Of a stretch of 64,000 bases of DNA, positions 53,037 through 62,089 are shown one piece after another. The notes under the pieces were generated by a model. The model was given only the letters and a program-made list of their open reading frames with translations. It made no database searches and was not told the origin of the DNA. A program made the position numbers and the translations under genes. The stretch is from assembly GCA_033765145.1 (NCBI GenBank), contig JANRIH010000034.1:1-64000 (forward strand), written 5' to 3'. Position 1 is the first letter of the stretch. Each line of letters starts with the position of its first letter. This DNA comes from JAGVSR01 sp033765145. GTDB lineage: Bacteria; Pseudomonadota; Alphaproteobacteria; Rhizobiales; Hyphomicrobiaceae.

Positions 53037-53524
53037 AGAAGGTCCTCCTCGGTGGCGGCGGTCTCATCGAACCCAAGTGCGATCGCGCCGTGATCGGCCT
53101 CGGCCACCTCATTCGATGCGAGCAGCGCCAGTCCGGATGTGTCGACATATCCGCCCGTCCCGGCCAGCACGCCGATCATCAGCGAAGCCGCGAGGAGGCC
53201 CGCCTCGAGATAGCCCGAGCGCGAGCGCGCGTGCGGCCGTGCCATTGGCTTCGCACGCGGCAGGGTCACCACGTTCGTCGCGGCAGCGTTCGGCAGGCGT
53301 GCCATCAAGCGGTCGGCTGCCCGCGCGGCGTCTCCGGGGGAAACGCCCGGCGCGCTCTGCAAAACGGCGTCGAAGGCTTCCTCGTCGGCCAGAGCGCGGT
53401 GTGCCTCAGCACTCGACGAGAGGAGGGTCGCGAAGCGCAAACGCTCGGCCGCGGGCCAGCGCGCACGATCCGCGCCGTGGCTCTCGAGGAACCGTCTGAA
53501 ATCCTGAAGCTCGCTGTCGCTCAT
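53033..53524 (-). CDS. Anti-sigma factor-like membrane protein
   Basis: A 163-residue protein with an N-terminal cytosolic helical part (about 1-95, containing FRRFLESHGADRARWPAAERLR), one membrane helix (about 105-126, LLAASLMIGVLAGTG) and a short periplasmic tail. This topology and the location directly after an ECF sigma gene mark it as the probable anti-sigma factor. The ATG at 53524 with GGAAGAGAG upstream is preferred to a TTG at 53539. No zinc-anti-sigma (HxxxCxxC) motif is present, so it is a different class. It overlaps the sensor gene by four bases. Confidence 0.75.
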   Translation of the reverse strand: MSDSELQDFRRFLESHGADRARWPAAERLRFATLLSSSAEAHRALADEEAFDAVLQSAPGVSPGDAARAADRLMARLPNAAATNVVTLPRAKPMARPHARSRSGYLEAGLLAASLMIGVLAGTGGYVDTSGLALLASNEVAEADHGAIALGFDETAATEEDLL

Positions 53525-53551
53525 CTCTCTTCCGTCCAATCCGTCCGTCTC

Positions 53552-54238
53552 TCAAGCGCCGTCGCGCTTCAGTTCATTCCACTCGCTGGCCAGGGCGACC
53601 TTCAAGCTGCGGCGCGCGCGAGCGAGCAGGGATTCGACCGCCTCGTCCGAGATGCCCATCATAGCGCCGACCTCGGCCATGCTCATGCCCTCGTACTGAA
53701 AAAGTGTCAGCGCCACGCGCTGGCGCTCGGGCAAGCGCATCAACGCCTCGTCGACCCGGGACTTCAGGTCCCGTGCCTCGAGTGCGGCGAGTTGCCGAGG
53801 CGCGTCGGGCACCTCCGGAAGGTCATCCGTCACCTCGAGCCGTCCGCGCTGGCGTAGACGGTCGAGACAGAGGTTCGTGGCCACCTGGCGGAGCCAGGGA
53901 GCTACGCCGGCGGGGCCGACGTCGATCCCGGCGGCTTTCCGCCAGAGCCTGAGGAATGTCTCCTGCGCGATGTCGTCGGCCTCGTCGGCATCGCGCAAGA
54001 TCCGTCGGGCGAGGGTCAGCGTGCGGGACATGTGCTGATCCACGAGTGAGCGGAAGGCGCGCTCGTCCTCGCGGGCAACGCGTGCCAAGAGGGCACTGTC
54101 GCCTTCCTGGACCGCGCCCGACGCTTTCCCCCCGCTCACCACGCGACCGACGTCTCCTTGATCTTCGGCCGGAAGGGACGCGGCCAAAGTCACGACCCTC
54201 GCTTCCTTCCGGCTTACCATCGCCAATCTCGCACCCAT
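53552..54238 (-). CDS. ECF-type RNA polymerase sigma factor
   Basis: A 228-residue ECF sigma factor. Region 2 (about 50-118) includes DEADDIAQETFLRLWRKA, the -10-recognising part, and region 4 (about 160-215) has LPERQRVALTLFQYEGMSMAEVGAMMGISDEAVESLLARARRS-type helices. An N-terminal extension of about 45 residues precedes region 2. An in-frame ATG at 54220 is an alternative start. The downstream anti-sigma and metal-sensor-like genes suggest envelope or metal stress control. A control link with the RND metal operon at 1528-7752 is conceivable but not shown by sequence. Confidence 0.92.
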   Translation of the reverse strand: MGARLAMVSRKEARVVTLAASLPAEDQGDVGRVVSGGKASGAVQEGDSALLARVAREDERAFRSLVDQHMSRTLTLARRILRDADEADDIAQETFLRLWRKAAGIDVGPAGVAPWLRQVATNLCLDRLRQRGRLEVTDDLPEVPDAPRQLAALEARDLKSRVDEALMRLPERQRVALTLFQYEGMSMAEVGAMMGISDEAVESLLARARRSLKVALASEWNELKRDGA

Positions 54239-54282
54239 CGTCCGACTGCGCCAGGGCTAGGCTTTCCGCTTCGCGGCCGGCT

Positions 54283-54999
54283 TCATGGCTGCATCCAATT
54301 CGCACGCTGGATCGGCGGGAGATCGGGCGCCGTGATCCGCCCGTCGCCGTCGAGATCCAGGCGCGTGAAGCGCGCGCGCTGATCGGAGGTAAACTCCTCG
54401 AGGGTCACTTTTCCGTCGCGGTCGCGATCAAAAATGTGCATGGCGCGGCGGCTCTGATAGTCGGCATCCTCCTTGCGCACCGCGTCGTACTCGACGCGTT
54501 CCAGTTTTCCGTCGCCGTTGCGGTCGAGATGCTGGAACATCGCTGCCCGTCGCTCGGGTCCCGCCTCGCGGCGGAAGCGGTAGCGTTCGAGGCCGCCGTT
54601 GTCCTTTGCGGTATCTTCGGACTTCGAGGGTCCGGCGTCGTACTCGACGCGCGTGACATAGCCGTCCGCGTCACGATCGAGGCGGTTCATCCGGCGTTCG
54701 TCGCGGCGGGCCGCGTTCCCGGCGCGGCCGGCGGCGAGTTCGGCGGCATCAAGCGCCCCGTCCCCGGATTTGTCGAGGCGCTGGAAACGGGCGATCCGCC
54801 GCTTCATGAATTCTTCGAGTGTCACGGACCTATCGCCGTCCGCGTCGAGACGCGCGAGGCCGCTCGCCCGCTCATTGGCGCGGACCTTTCCACGTTCGGT
54901 CGCGGGCGCTCCGGCCTCGTCTCCCGGTGCGGCGTTCGCCGCGGACGGGATCGCCATTGCGATCCCAAGAACTAGAAATGCGCTCTTCCAAGTCACCAT
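54283..54999 (-). CDS. Exported EF-hand calcium-binding protein
   Basis: A 238-residue protein with a signal peptide (about 1-23, ending SAANAA) and six EF-hand loops of the DxDxDG type: DADGDRSVTLEEF, DKSGDGALDAAEL, DRDADGYVTRVEY, DRNGDGKLERVEY, DRDRDGKVTLEEF and DLDGDGRITAPDL. It probably binds calcium in the periplasm. The ATG at 54999 has a GAGGTGG site; a GTG nine bases upstream is less likely. It lies 44 bases before the sigma factor gene on the same strand and could be cotranscribed with it. No enzymatic domain is seen. Confidence 0.88.
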   Translation of the reverse strand: MVTWKSAFLVLGIAMAIPSAANAAPGDEAGAPATERGKVRANERASGLARLDADGDRSVTLEEFMKRRIARFQRLDKSGDGALDAAELAAGRAGNAARRDERRMNRLDRDADGYVTRVEYDAGPSKSEDTAKDNGGLERYRFRREAGPERRAAMFQHLDRNGDGKLERVEYDAVRKEDADYQSRRAMHIFDRDRDGKVTLEEFTSDQRARFTRLDLDGDGRITAPDLPPIQRANWMQP

Positions 55000-55121
55000 G
55001 ACGGCCACCTCGATGCCCCGGCCATCGGCCGGCGTTGTCCCCCCGTCAGGGTGTCAACGGCTAACCGCGCGGCATCCGTCGTTCTGTACCGCAATTAATT
55101 TTTTGCGCCCGCCGGAACGGC

Positions 55122-58121
55122 TCAGACCACCAGGCGGTCATAAAGCGCGCGGGTCGTGGCCAGCGTGTCGCGGAGGCGGAACTCCAGGGCTTCGAAGCTC
55201 GGCTCGCCGGCGGCGCGGGCCGCGAGAATTTTCAAGCCCCGCGGAGCCTTCTCGGGGTCGAACGGCCCGTCCTGGCAGAGGCGAAGGATTTGCGTCAGAT
55301 CGTTGATCAGTCGGGTCGCGGCGAGGAGTTCTTCGGCGTCGGCGGGGTCGATCTCACCCGCCTCGGCGAGCTTATGCAGTGCACGGGTCGTGTTCTGATC
55401 GAGAACCTCTGGCCACGCGGCCGCGTGAATAAGTTGCAGATACTGGGCTATGAACTCGAGATCGACGAGACCCCCGCGGACCTGCTTCAGGTCCCAGATA
55501 TTTTCGGTCCCTTTTTCTTTCTCTATGAGGTCACGCATCGCGCGCACGTCGGATGCGATCTTGGCGCGGTCGCGGGGCATGAGCAGTGTCCGGCGGATCG
55601 TGTCGGCCACCTCGCGCCGCAAAGGTTCCGAGCCCGAGAGAACGCGCGCCCTGGTCAACGCCATGTGCTCCCATGTCCAGGCCTCTTTGGCCTGATAATC
55701 GCGGAAGCTCTCGATGTGGGTCGCGACGGGGCCCTTCTGGCCGGACGGCCTGAGGCGCATGTCGACCTCGTAGAGCGTGCCCTCTCCGGTCGGCGCGGAC
55801 AGGGCCGTGATGAGGCGCTGTGTCAGCCGCGCGTAGAACTGGCTCGGCGCAAGGGGCCGTTCGCCGTCGGTCTGCTGCGCTCCCTCGGGTACGCCATAGA
55901 TGACGATGAGGTCGAGATCGGACGAGGCGGTCATTTCGCGGCCGCCGAGCTTGCCCATGGCGAGGACGACGGCTGCGCCACCCGGCACGCGACCGTGCTG
56001 GCGCGCCAGATCGGCTTCGACGGCGGCGTGCAAGGCGACGATCATGCGCTCGGCGAGCAACGCATAGGCTTCGCCCGCGCGGCTCGCATTGATGACGCCC
56101 GACAGGACGCGCACGCCGATCAGGAACTGCTGCTCGCTGCCGACGACGCGGGCGCGATCGAGAAGCTCCTGCGTATCCTGCGCGGACGCGAGTTCGGCGG
56201 CGATGAGCGCATCCAATTCGGCGGCGCTCGGCAGGTTGTCGAGGATGCGGGGATCGATGACGGCGTCGAGCAGGCGCGGGCGCTTCGCGAGCACGTTGGC
56301 GAGCCGAGGTGCCGTACCCATGATGTCGGCGACGAGGCGAAGAAGGGCCCGGTTGGCGGCCAGGAGGGAGAAAAGCTGCACGCCGCCGGGAAGCGCGGCG
56401 AGGAACCGATCGAAGCCGGCGAACGCAGCATCCGGATCGGTCGTCTCGCCCAAAGCCGCGACGAGCATCGCTTGCACTTCCGTCAGCCGCTCTCTCGCGC
56501 GCGGGCTCCTGACGGCGGCGTAGCGGCCATGATGCCAGCCGCGCACGGCCGCGAGCAGTGCCGAAGGATGTGAGAACCCCATCCGCTTCAGGGCTTCGAC
56601 AGTGCCCGGATCGTCCTCCTCGCCGGCGAACACCATATTCGACTGCTGGGCGGTCAATTCGGGTGCGTTCTCGAAGAGGCTCCGATAGTGCCGGCTCACG
56701 GTTTCCAGGATCGCGAGGTAGGCGCGGGAGAAGTCCTCGGTGGTCGTAAAGCCGGCGAACCGCGCGAGACGTTCGAGTGCTCTCGGCTCTTCGGGCAGCT
56801 CGTGCGTCTGCTCGTCGAGCGTCATCTGGACGCGATGCTCGATGCGTCTCAGTTCGCGATAGGCCGCGTCGAGTTCGTGCCGCACCGCGGGCTTGATCCA
56901 GTTCCGGGCTTCGAGGCGTTCGAGTGCGGTGAGCGTCCGCCGCGTCCGCAACTCCTTCTGCCGGCCGCCCGCGATCAGCTGCTGGGTCTGGACGAAGAAC
57001 TCGATCTCGCGGATGCCTCCGGGTCCAAGCTTCACGTTGTGCCCCGGAACGGTCAGCCCAACCAGTCCCCGGAAGGCGTGGATCTGGCGCTTCATCGCGT
57101 GCACGTCCGCGATGGCGGCGTAATCGAGATAGCGGCGCCATATGAACGGAGCGAGGTCCTCGATCAAGCGTTCGCCGGCATCGATGTCGCCCGCAGCCGG
57201 CCTTGCCTTAATAAGGGCCGCGCGCTCCCAGTTCTGCCCGAAACTCTCGTAGTAGATCATGGCCGCATCGGTGGAGAGCGCGACCTGGGTCGCGCCAGCG
57301 TCCGGGCGCAGGCGCAGGTCCGTTCGGAACACGTAGCCGTCACTCGTCCGCTCGTCCATGAGCCGCACGAGATCGCGCGTCAGGCGGACGAAGAAGGGCT
57401 GCAGTTCGAGACCGTCGCGCACGCGCGCACGATCGAGATCGTAGAACACGACGAGGTCGATATCGCTCGAATAGTTGAGTTCGCCCGCGCCATACTTCCC
57501 CATCGCGAGGACGATGTAGCCCGAGGCCTCAGGGTCGGCGGCACTCGCGGGAACATCGCCACGGGCTGCCGCCTGCCGGTAGAGAAAGTGCACGGCCTCT
57601 CCGAGTGCTGCATCGGCGGTCCTCGTGAGATATTCGGTGACGGTCATGACCGGCCACACGCCACCGAGGTCGGCGAGCGCGGTTAGCAGAGCCACCTCGG
57701 TCTTGAAGACGCGCAGGTGGCGCATCGCGTCGGGGAGTGTCGCGGCGGCTGCCATGTTGCGCGACATCTCGGCGGCGAGAGATTCGAAGTGAGCTTCGGG
57801 GACGGCTTCGAGCAGTGCAGCCGCGCGGCCGGGATCGCGCCGGATCAAGCTCTTGAGATACGGCGAGCCCGCGGTCACACCTGCAAGCAACCGCGCGGCG
57901 CGCTCGTCGTCGAGGCATCGGGCCAGTGCCGCGCTCTCCGACGTCTCGTGGGCGAGGGCGCGCAGGTCGGCGAATGCATGGCCTTCGGGATCGGGAATGG
58001 GCGTCGACGTGAGCCGCCGAACGAGCGCTTCAGGACAACATGCGGTTTGGTCTTGCGGTCGCACCTGTCCCCCGATATCCGTCCCCGAGTTCGTCCGTTG
58101 CCCGGTCGCCCTTTCGACCAC
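55122..58121 (-). CDS. glnE: Glutamine synthetase adenylyltransferase/deadenylase
   Basis: A 999-residue bifunctional enzyme that adenylylates glutamine synthetase when nitrogen is plentiful and removes AMP when it is scarce. Two nucleotidyltransferase domains are visible: the N-terminal deadenylase site with Asp220-x-Asp222 in YSSDIDLVVFYD, and the C-terminal adenylylase site with Asp735-x-Asp737 in SSDLDLIVIYG. PII-binding helical regions lie between. The gene starts at a GTG five bases after the histidine kinase stop, within the same minus-strand operon. Length is close to that of other alphaproteobacterial GlnE proteins. Confidence 0.95.
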   Translation of the reverse strand: MVERATGQRTNSGTDIGGQVRPQDQTACCPEALVRRLTSTPIPDPEGHAFADLRALAHETSESAALARCLDDERAARLLAGVTAGSPYLKSLIRRDPGRAAALLEAVPEAHFESLAAEMSRNMAAAATLPDAMRHLRVFKTEVALLTALADLGGVWPVMTVTEYLTRTADAALGEAVHFLYRQAAARGDVPASAADPEASGYIVLAMGKYGAGELNYSSDIDLVVFYDLDRARVRDGLELQPFFVRLTRDLVRLMDERTSDGYVFRTDLRLRPDAGATQVALSTDAAMIYYESFGQNWERAALIKARPAAGDIDAGERLIEDLAPFIWRRYLDYAAIADVHAMKRQIHAFRGLVGLTVPGHNVKLGPGGIREIEFFVQTQQLIAGGRQKELRTRRTLTALERLEARNWIKPAVRHELDAAYRELRRIEHRVQMTLDEQTHELPEEPRALERLARFAGFTTTEDFSRAYLAILETVSRHYRSLFENAPELTAQQSNMVFAGEEDDPGTVEALKRMGFSHPSALLAAVRGWHHGRYAAVRSPRARERLTEVQAMLVAALGETTDPDAAFAGFDRFLAALPGGVQLFSLLAANRALLRLVADIMGTAPRLANVLAKRPRLLDAVIDPRILDNLPSAAELDALIAAELASAQDTQELLDRARVVGSEQQFLIGVRVLSGVINASRAGEAYALLAERMIVALHAAVEADLARQHGRVPGGAAVVLAMGKLGGREMTASSDLDLIVIYGVPEGAQQTDGERPLAPSQFYARLTQRLITALSAPTGEGTLYEVDMRLRPSGQKGPVATHIESFRDYQAKEAWTWEHMALTRARVLSGSEPLRREVADTIRRTLLMPRDRAKIASDVRAMRDLIEKEKGTENIWDLKQVRGGLVDLEFIAQYLQLIHAAAWPEVLDQNTTRALHKLAEAGEIDPADAEELLAATRLINDLTQILRLCQDGPFDPEKAPRGLKILAARAAGEPSFEALEFRLRDTLATTRALYDRLVV

Positions 58122-58126
58122 GGCGG

Positions 58127-59527
58127 CTATGCGCGCGGCAGTACGAGCACGGCCTTGAGGCCCGGAGCGTTGTCTTCGAGACGTATCGTGCCGGCATGCA
58201 GTCGCGCAACCGCCGCGACGAGACTCAAGCCCAATCCCGTTCCCGGCCGCGTGCGACTCGCCTCCAGGCGCACGAAGCGCTTCAAGACGCGCTCTCGATC
58301 CTCGGGGCTGATGCCGGGTCCATGATCGGCGACGATGATCTCGACCGTGGTGGGTAGCGGCTCTACGACAACGTCGACCTTGAGCCGCGATGACGGCGCT
58401 CCAGGCGGGGGTGTCCCGTACTTGATGGCATTGTCGATGAGATTGGCGATCGCCTGGCTGACGAGATGGCGGTTCGCGGAAATCTCCGGGCCGTCCGCCG
58501 CGTCGACCGTCAGCGTGAGGCCGCTCTCCTCGGCGACAGGTTCATAAAAATCCGCCACATCGCGCACGAGCGCACCCAAGTCGAAGTGCTCGGTATTTCC
58601 GTCGAGCGCTCCTGCTTCGAGCCGCGCGATCAGGAGCAGCGCGTTGAAAGTCTTGATGAGTTCGTCCGCCTCCTCGATCGTCCGTTCGAGGCCTTCACGA
58701 TAGGCGTCGCTCCCGCGCGGATCGCGGAGCGCCGCCTCGGCACGGTTGCGCAGGCGGTTGAGCGGCGTCTTCAGGTCGTGCGCGATATTGTCGGACACTT
58801 CGCGAAGACCGTTCATCAGTTGCTCGATGCGGTCAAGCATCTGATTGAGGTTCGCGGCCACGCCGTCCAATTCATCGCCGGCGCCAGAGAGCGGAATGCG
58901 CCGCGAGAGATCGCCCGCCATGATAGAACGGCTCGCGGCGTTGATGGCCTCGATGCGCGCGAGAAGCGCGCGTCCGGCACCGAGGCCGCCTGCGAGGCCC
59001 GCCGCGGACAGGAGCCCGAAGCCCCACAGAAAGATCATGCGCATGCGGCTCGCGAGCGCGCGCTGTTCCTCGATGTCACGGCCGATCAGAAGGTGCGTTC
59101 CGTCCGCGAGGAGGACCGGGATCGCGACCGCGAGGCGGCTGCGGGCCGGCTGTCCTTCGGGACCTGTTTCGTAGCGAAAGACGCCGCCCCTCGCGTCACC
59201 AGCGATCTCGGGCGGGAGGCGGTTGAGATTGCCGGCGCGTTTCGAGCCATCGCTCGCGGCCACGAAATAGAGGCCGGGACCCTCGGGCCGGCTGCGCGCC
59301 TTGACGGCCTCGACGACGGATGCGACGCCTGCCGCGGCCTCGATATGGCGCATCTCCTGGGCTTCGGCGGTGATCGCGCGCAGGACCTGCTCGGTCAGAA
59401 CCTCGTTCGTCTGCCAGAAGAGGAGGCCGACGATGCCGGCGGCGGTCGCGAGGAAGGCTGCGACGGAGAGGGCCGCGATGCGGAATGGTGTCGTCGTCCA
59501 AGCCGAGAGGATCGATCTATCCTGCAC
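58127..59527 (-). CDS. Sensor histidine kinase with HAMP domain
   Basis: A 466-residue membrane kinase. Two membrane helices (about 16-36 and 166-188) flank a periplasmic sensor region. A HAMP linker (about 188-240) leads to the phospho-acceptor His250 in NIAHDLKTPLNRLRNR. ATPase boxes are NLIDNAIKYG, DHGPGISPEDRERV and RPGTGLGLSLVAAV. It starts at a GTG that overlaps the end of the response regulator gene by 11 bases, so the two are coupled, and the next gene is glnE. Its signal is unknown; in Hyphomicrobiales this pair commonly sits between degP and glnE. Confidence 0.9.
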   Translation of the reverse strand: MQDRSILSAWTTTPFRIAALSVAAFLATAAGIVGLLFWQTNEVLTEQVLRAITAEAQEMRHIEAAAGVASVVEAVKARSRPEGPGLYFVAASDGSKRAGNLNRLPPEIAGDARGGVFRYETGPEGQPARSRLAVAIPVLLADGTHLLIGRDIEEQRALASRMRMIFLWGFGLLSAAGLAGGLGAGRALLARIEAINAASRSIMAGDLSRRIPLSGAGDELDGVAANLNQMLDRIEQLMNGLREVSDNIAHDLKTPLNRLRNRAEAALRDPRGSDAYREGLERTIEEADELIKTFNALLLIARLEAGALDGNTEHFDLGALVRDVADFYEPVAEESGLTLTVDAADGPEISANRHLVSQAIANLIDNAIKYGTPPPGAPSSRLKVDVVVEPLPTTVEIIVADHGPGISPEDRERVLKRFVRLEASRTRPGTGLGLSLVAAVARLHAGTIRLEDNAPGLKAVLVLPRA

Positions 59528-60197
59528 CGTCGCGCACCATGTACCCCGCGCCCCTGACGGTATGCAGCAACGGCTTGTCGAACGTCTTGTCGATCTTGGC
59601 GCGGAGCCGGGACACGTGGACGTCGATCACGTTGGTCTGCGGATCGAAATGATAGTCCCAGACATTCTCGAGCAGCATGGTGCGCGTCACGACCTGTCCG
59701 GCGTTCTTCATCAGGTATTCGAGCAGTCGATACTCACGCGGCTGGAGCACGATCGGCTCGCCGCCGCGCGTGACGCGATGGGAGAGGCGGTCGAGCACGA
59801 GATCGCCGACGACGTAGCGCGTCACCTGCTCCTCGGGTATGGCACGACGCGACAGCGCCTCGATCCGCGCGAGAAGCTCGGTATAGGCATACGGTTTCGT
59901 CAGGTAGTCGTCACCGCCGGCGCGGAGACCCTTCACGCGATCATCGACATCGCCCAGCGCCGACAGGATGAGAACCGGCGTGCGGCTGCCGTTCGTCCGC
60001 AGCGTCTTCACGACCGAGAGGCCGTCCAATTTCGGCAGCATCCGGTCGACGATCAGCACGTCGTACTGCCCGTCTTCAGCCATCGAAAGGCCCGTCTCGC
60101 CATCCATTGCGAGATCGGCGGTGTGCCCGCTCTCCTTCAACGATTTTTGGAGGAACTGCGCCGTCTCGCGGTCGTCCTCAATCACCAGAACCCGCAT
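59517..60197 (-). CDS. OmpR-family response regulator
   Basis: A 226-residue regulator with a receiver domain (Asp8, Asp9, phosphorylated Asp51 in LIVDRMLPKLDG, and KPYAYTELLARIE) and a winged-helix DNA-binding domain (LQPREYRLLEYLMKN and TNVIDVHVSRLRAKI). The start MRVLVIEDD at 60197 is preferred to an ATG two codons upstream because the AGCGGA site is better placed. It is the partner of the kinase that overlaps its end. Its targets cannot be read from sequence, but its place after degP suggests envelope stress control. Confidence 0.92.
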   Translation of the reverse strand: MRVLVIEDDRETAQFLQKSLKESGHTADLAMDGETGLSMAEDGQYDVLIVDRMLPKLDGLSVVKTLRTNGSRTPVLILSALGDVDDRVKGLRAGGDDYLTKPYAYTELLARIEALSRRAIPEEQVTRYVVGDLVLDRLSHRVTRGGEPIVLQPREYRLLEYLMKNAGQVVTRTMLLENVWDYHFDPQTNVIDVHVSRLRAKIDKTFDKPLLHTVRGAGYMVRDGAG

Positions 60198-60334
60198 CGT
60201 CATTCCGCTGCGACTGCCCTTTGCCGTGGTTGTGCCTCATGCCGGGCCCGACGTCGAGACGGCCCCGCCGATTTCCGGAGGGGCCGCCTCTTCTGCCCAT
60301 TTGCTCGGGCGTCGGTCTCGTGCGTCGATCCGTG

Positions 60335-60359
60335 GGGCGCGCCCTTTGTGGGTGCGCCC
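60335..60359 (-). terminator. Hairpin downstream of degP
   Basis: Arms GGGCGCGCCC (60335-60344) and GGGTGCGCCC (60350-60359) pair with one mismatch around a 5-nt loop, 12 bases after the degP stop. A second GC-rich stem, CGGCCCC (60260-60266) with GGGGCCG (60280-60286), lies further on. Neither has a T-run, so partial termination before the two-component genes is possible. Confidence 0.35.
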
Positions 60360-60371
60360 GAGCCCCGGATC

Positions 60372-61991
60372 TCAGCCCTTGTCCTTCTCCTTGGCGGCTG
60401 TATTACCGCCGTCCTTCTTCAACTGAACGGCGACGAAGCGTGTCCGGTCCTGGGTCTTGACGCTCAGCATCACGGCGCTGCGGCCCATTTCGGCGACCTT
60501 CTGCACCTGCGCTGCCACATCGCCCGGGTTCGCCACCGGCTCGCCCTGAACCTGCAGAATGACGTCGCCGGGGCGGATACCCTTCTCAGCCGCGTCGGAT
60601 GAGGGCTCGACGTCGCCAATGACCGCGCCACCCTCTTCACCGGCCTTGGCCGGCACGATGGTGAGGCCCAGCATATCGAGCGTCGTTTTGGTCGCGGTCG
60701 GCTGCTGCTCGACGGGCTTGCCCTGCTCGAGACGAGCCAGTTCCTCGGTCGAGCCGGGGAACGTGCCGAGCTTCACCTTGATCATCTTTTCGGCGTTGCC
60801 GCGCCAGACCTTCACGTCGACGGTAGTGTCGGGCGCATAGTCGGCGATCTTCCGCGCGAGGTCGCGGCTGTCGGCGATGTCGGCGCCGTTGACCTGCATG
60901 ATCGTGTCCTGTGGCGCCAGACCCGACGCGACGGCAGGGCCGTTCGGCGTCAGTTCGCTCACGAGCGCGCCCTTGGCGGCGGGAAGGCCGAGTGCCGCGG
61001 CGGTGTCGTCATCGACGTTCTGGATCTTCACGCCGAGCCAGCCGCGGCTCACTTTGCCCGAAGACCTCAGCTGATCGATCACTTCCATGGCCGTCTTGGC
61101 TGGAACCGCGAAGGCGATGCCGACGTTGCCGCCTGAAGGGCTGTAGATGGCCGTGTTGACGCCGATCACCTCGCCATCGAGGTTGAAGGTCGGGCCGCCC
61201 GAGTTGCCGCGGTTCACGGCCGCGTCGATCTGCAGGAAGTCATAGGGGCCGGAGCCGATGTCGCGGCCCAGCGCCGAGACGATGCCGGCGGTCACGGTGC
61301 CGCCGAGGCCGAACGGGTTGCCGACGGCCAGCGCCCAGTCTCCGACACGGAGGGGTTTGGTTGAGAACTTGACGGCCGGGAACTTCTTGTCCGACTTGAT
61401 CTTCAACAGTGCGAGATCGGTGCGCGCATCGGTGCCGATGAGGTCAGCGTCGAGCTTTTCCTGATCATCGAAGCTCACCTGAATTTTCGAAGCGCCTTCG
61501 ACAACGTGGTTGTTGGTGACAACGAAGCCGTCCTCGGTGATGACGAAGCCCGAGCCCTGCGCCTGCTGCGGACGCTGCATCTGGGGACCGCGGAAATCAC
61601 GCGGCAGGTTCTTGAAGAACTCGTAGAAGGGGCTGTCCTCGGGAATGTCGGGGAAGCCTTCGGGCAACCCGCGTTCGTCAGTCTTGGCGACCTTGTCACC
61701 GCCTGAGACGACCGAGATGCTGACGACCGACGGCTTCACCTTCTCGAGAATGTCGGCGAAGGTCAGCGGCGCGCGGCCGAACGGCGTTTCAATGCCCGTT
61801 GCGACGCCGGGGGCGGCGGGCTGCGTTTCGGCAAAGGCGGGGGCGAGAACGGGGATCGTCGCTGCTGCCAGAAGTCCCAGTCCGAGCACGCCACCCGCGA
61901 GACCCAGACGGCGGTTCGCGGTCGAAGCCAGAGCTGGCCCGGCTTTTGCTCGGCCTGCCTCAACGGCGCGGTCGGAACGGAAAACAGTCAT
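60372..61991 (-). CDS. degP: Periplasmic serine protease, Do/DegP type
   Basis: A 539-residue HtrA-family protease and chaperone that removes misfolded envelope proteins. A signal sequence or anchor (about 28-54, ending APAFA) is followed by the trypsin-like domain with catalytic His162 (TNNHVVEG), Asp192 (RTDLALLKI) and Ser264 (NRGNSGGPTFN). Two PDZ domains follow (about 310-400 and 425-525). The gene is the first of a minus-strand run that continues into the two-component pair and glnE. Confidence 0.95.
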   Translation of the reverse strand: MTVFRSDRAVEAGRAKAGPALASTANRRLGLAGGVLGLGLLAAATIPVLAPAFAETQPAAPGVATGIETPFGRAPLTFADILEKVKPSVVSISVVSGGDKVAKTDERGLPEGFPDIPEDSPFYEFFKNLPRDFRGPQMQRPQQAQGSGFVITEDGFVVTNNHVVEGASKIQVSFDDQEKLDADLIGTDARTDLALLKIKSDKKFPAVKFSTKPLRVGDWALAVGNPFGLGGTVTAGIVSALGRDIGSGPYDFLQIDAAVNRGNSGGPTFNLDGEVIGVNTAIYSPSGGNVGIAFAVPAKTAMEVIDQLRSSGKVSRGWLGVKIQNVDDDTAAALGLPAAKGALVSELTPNGPAVASGLAPQDTIMQVNGADIADSRDLARKIADYAPDTTVDVKVWRGNAEKMIKVKLGTFPGSTEELARLEQGKPVEQQPTATKTTLDMLGLTIVPAKAGEEGGAVIGDVEPSSDAAEKGIRPGDVILQVQGEPVANPGDVAAQVQKVAEMGRSAVMLSVKTQDRTRFVAVQLKKDGGNTAAKEKDKG

Positions 61992-62089
61992 CGGGGGAAA
62001 CCTCCATCGAACGAAGCTTCAGAGCTTCTCCGATTGGAGATAGGAGGACCGGCCTTACGGCCGCCTTTCGGTCGCCTTAAGACTTGTTA

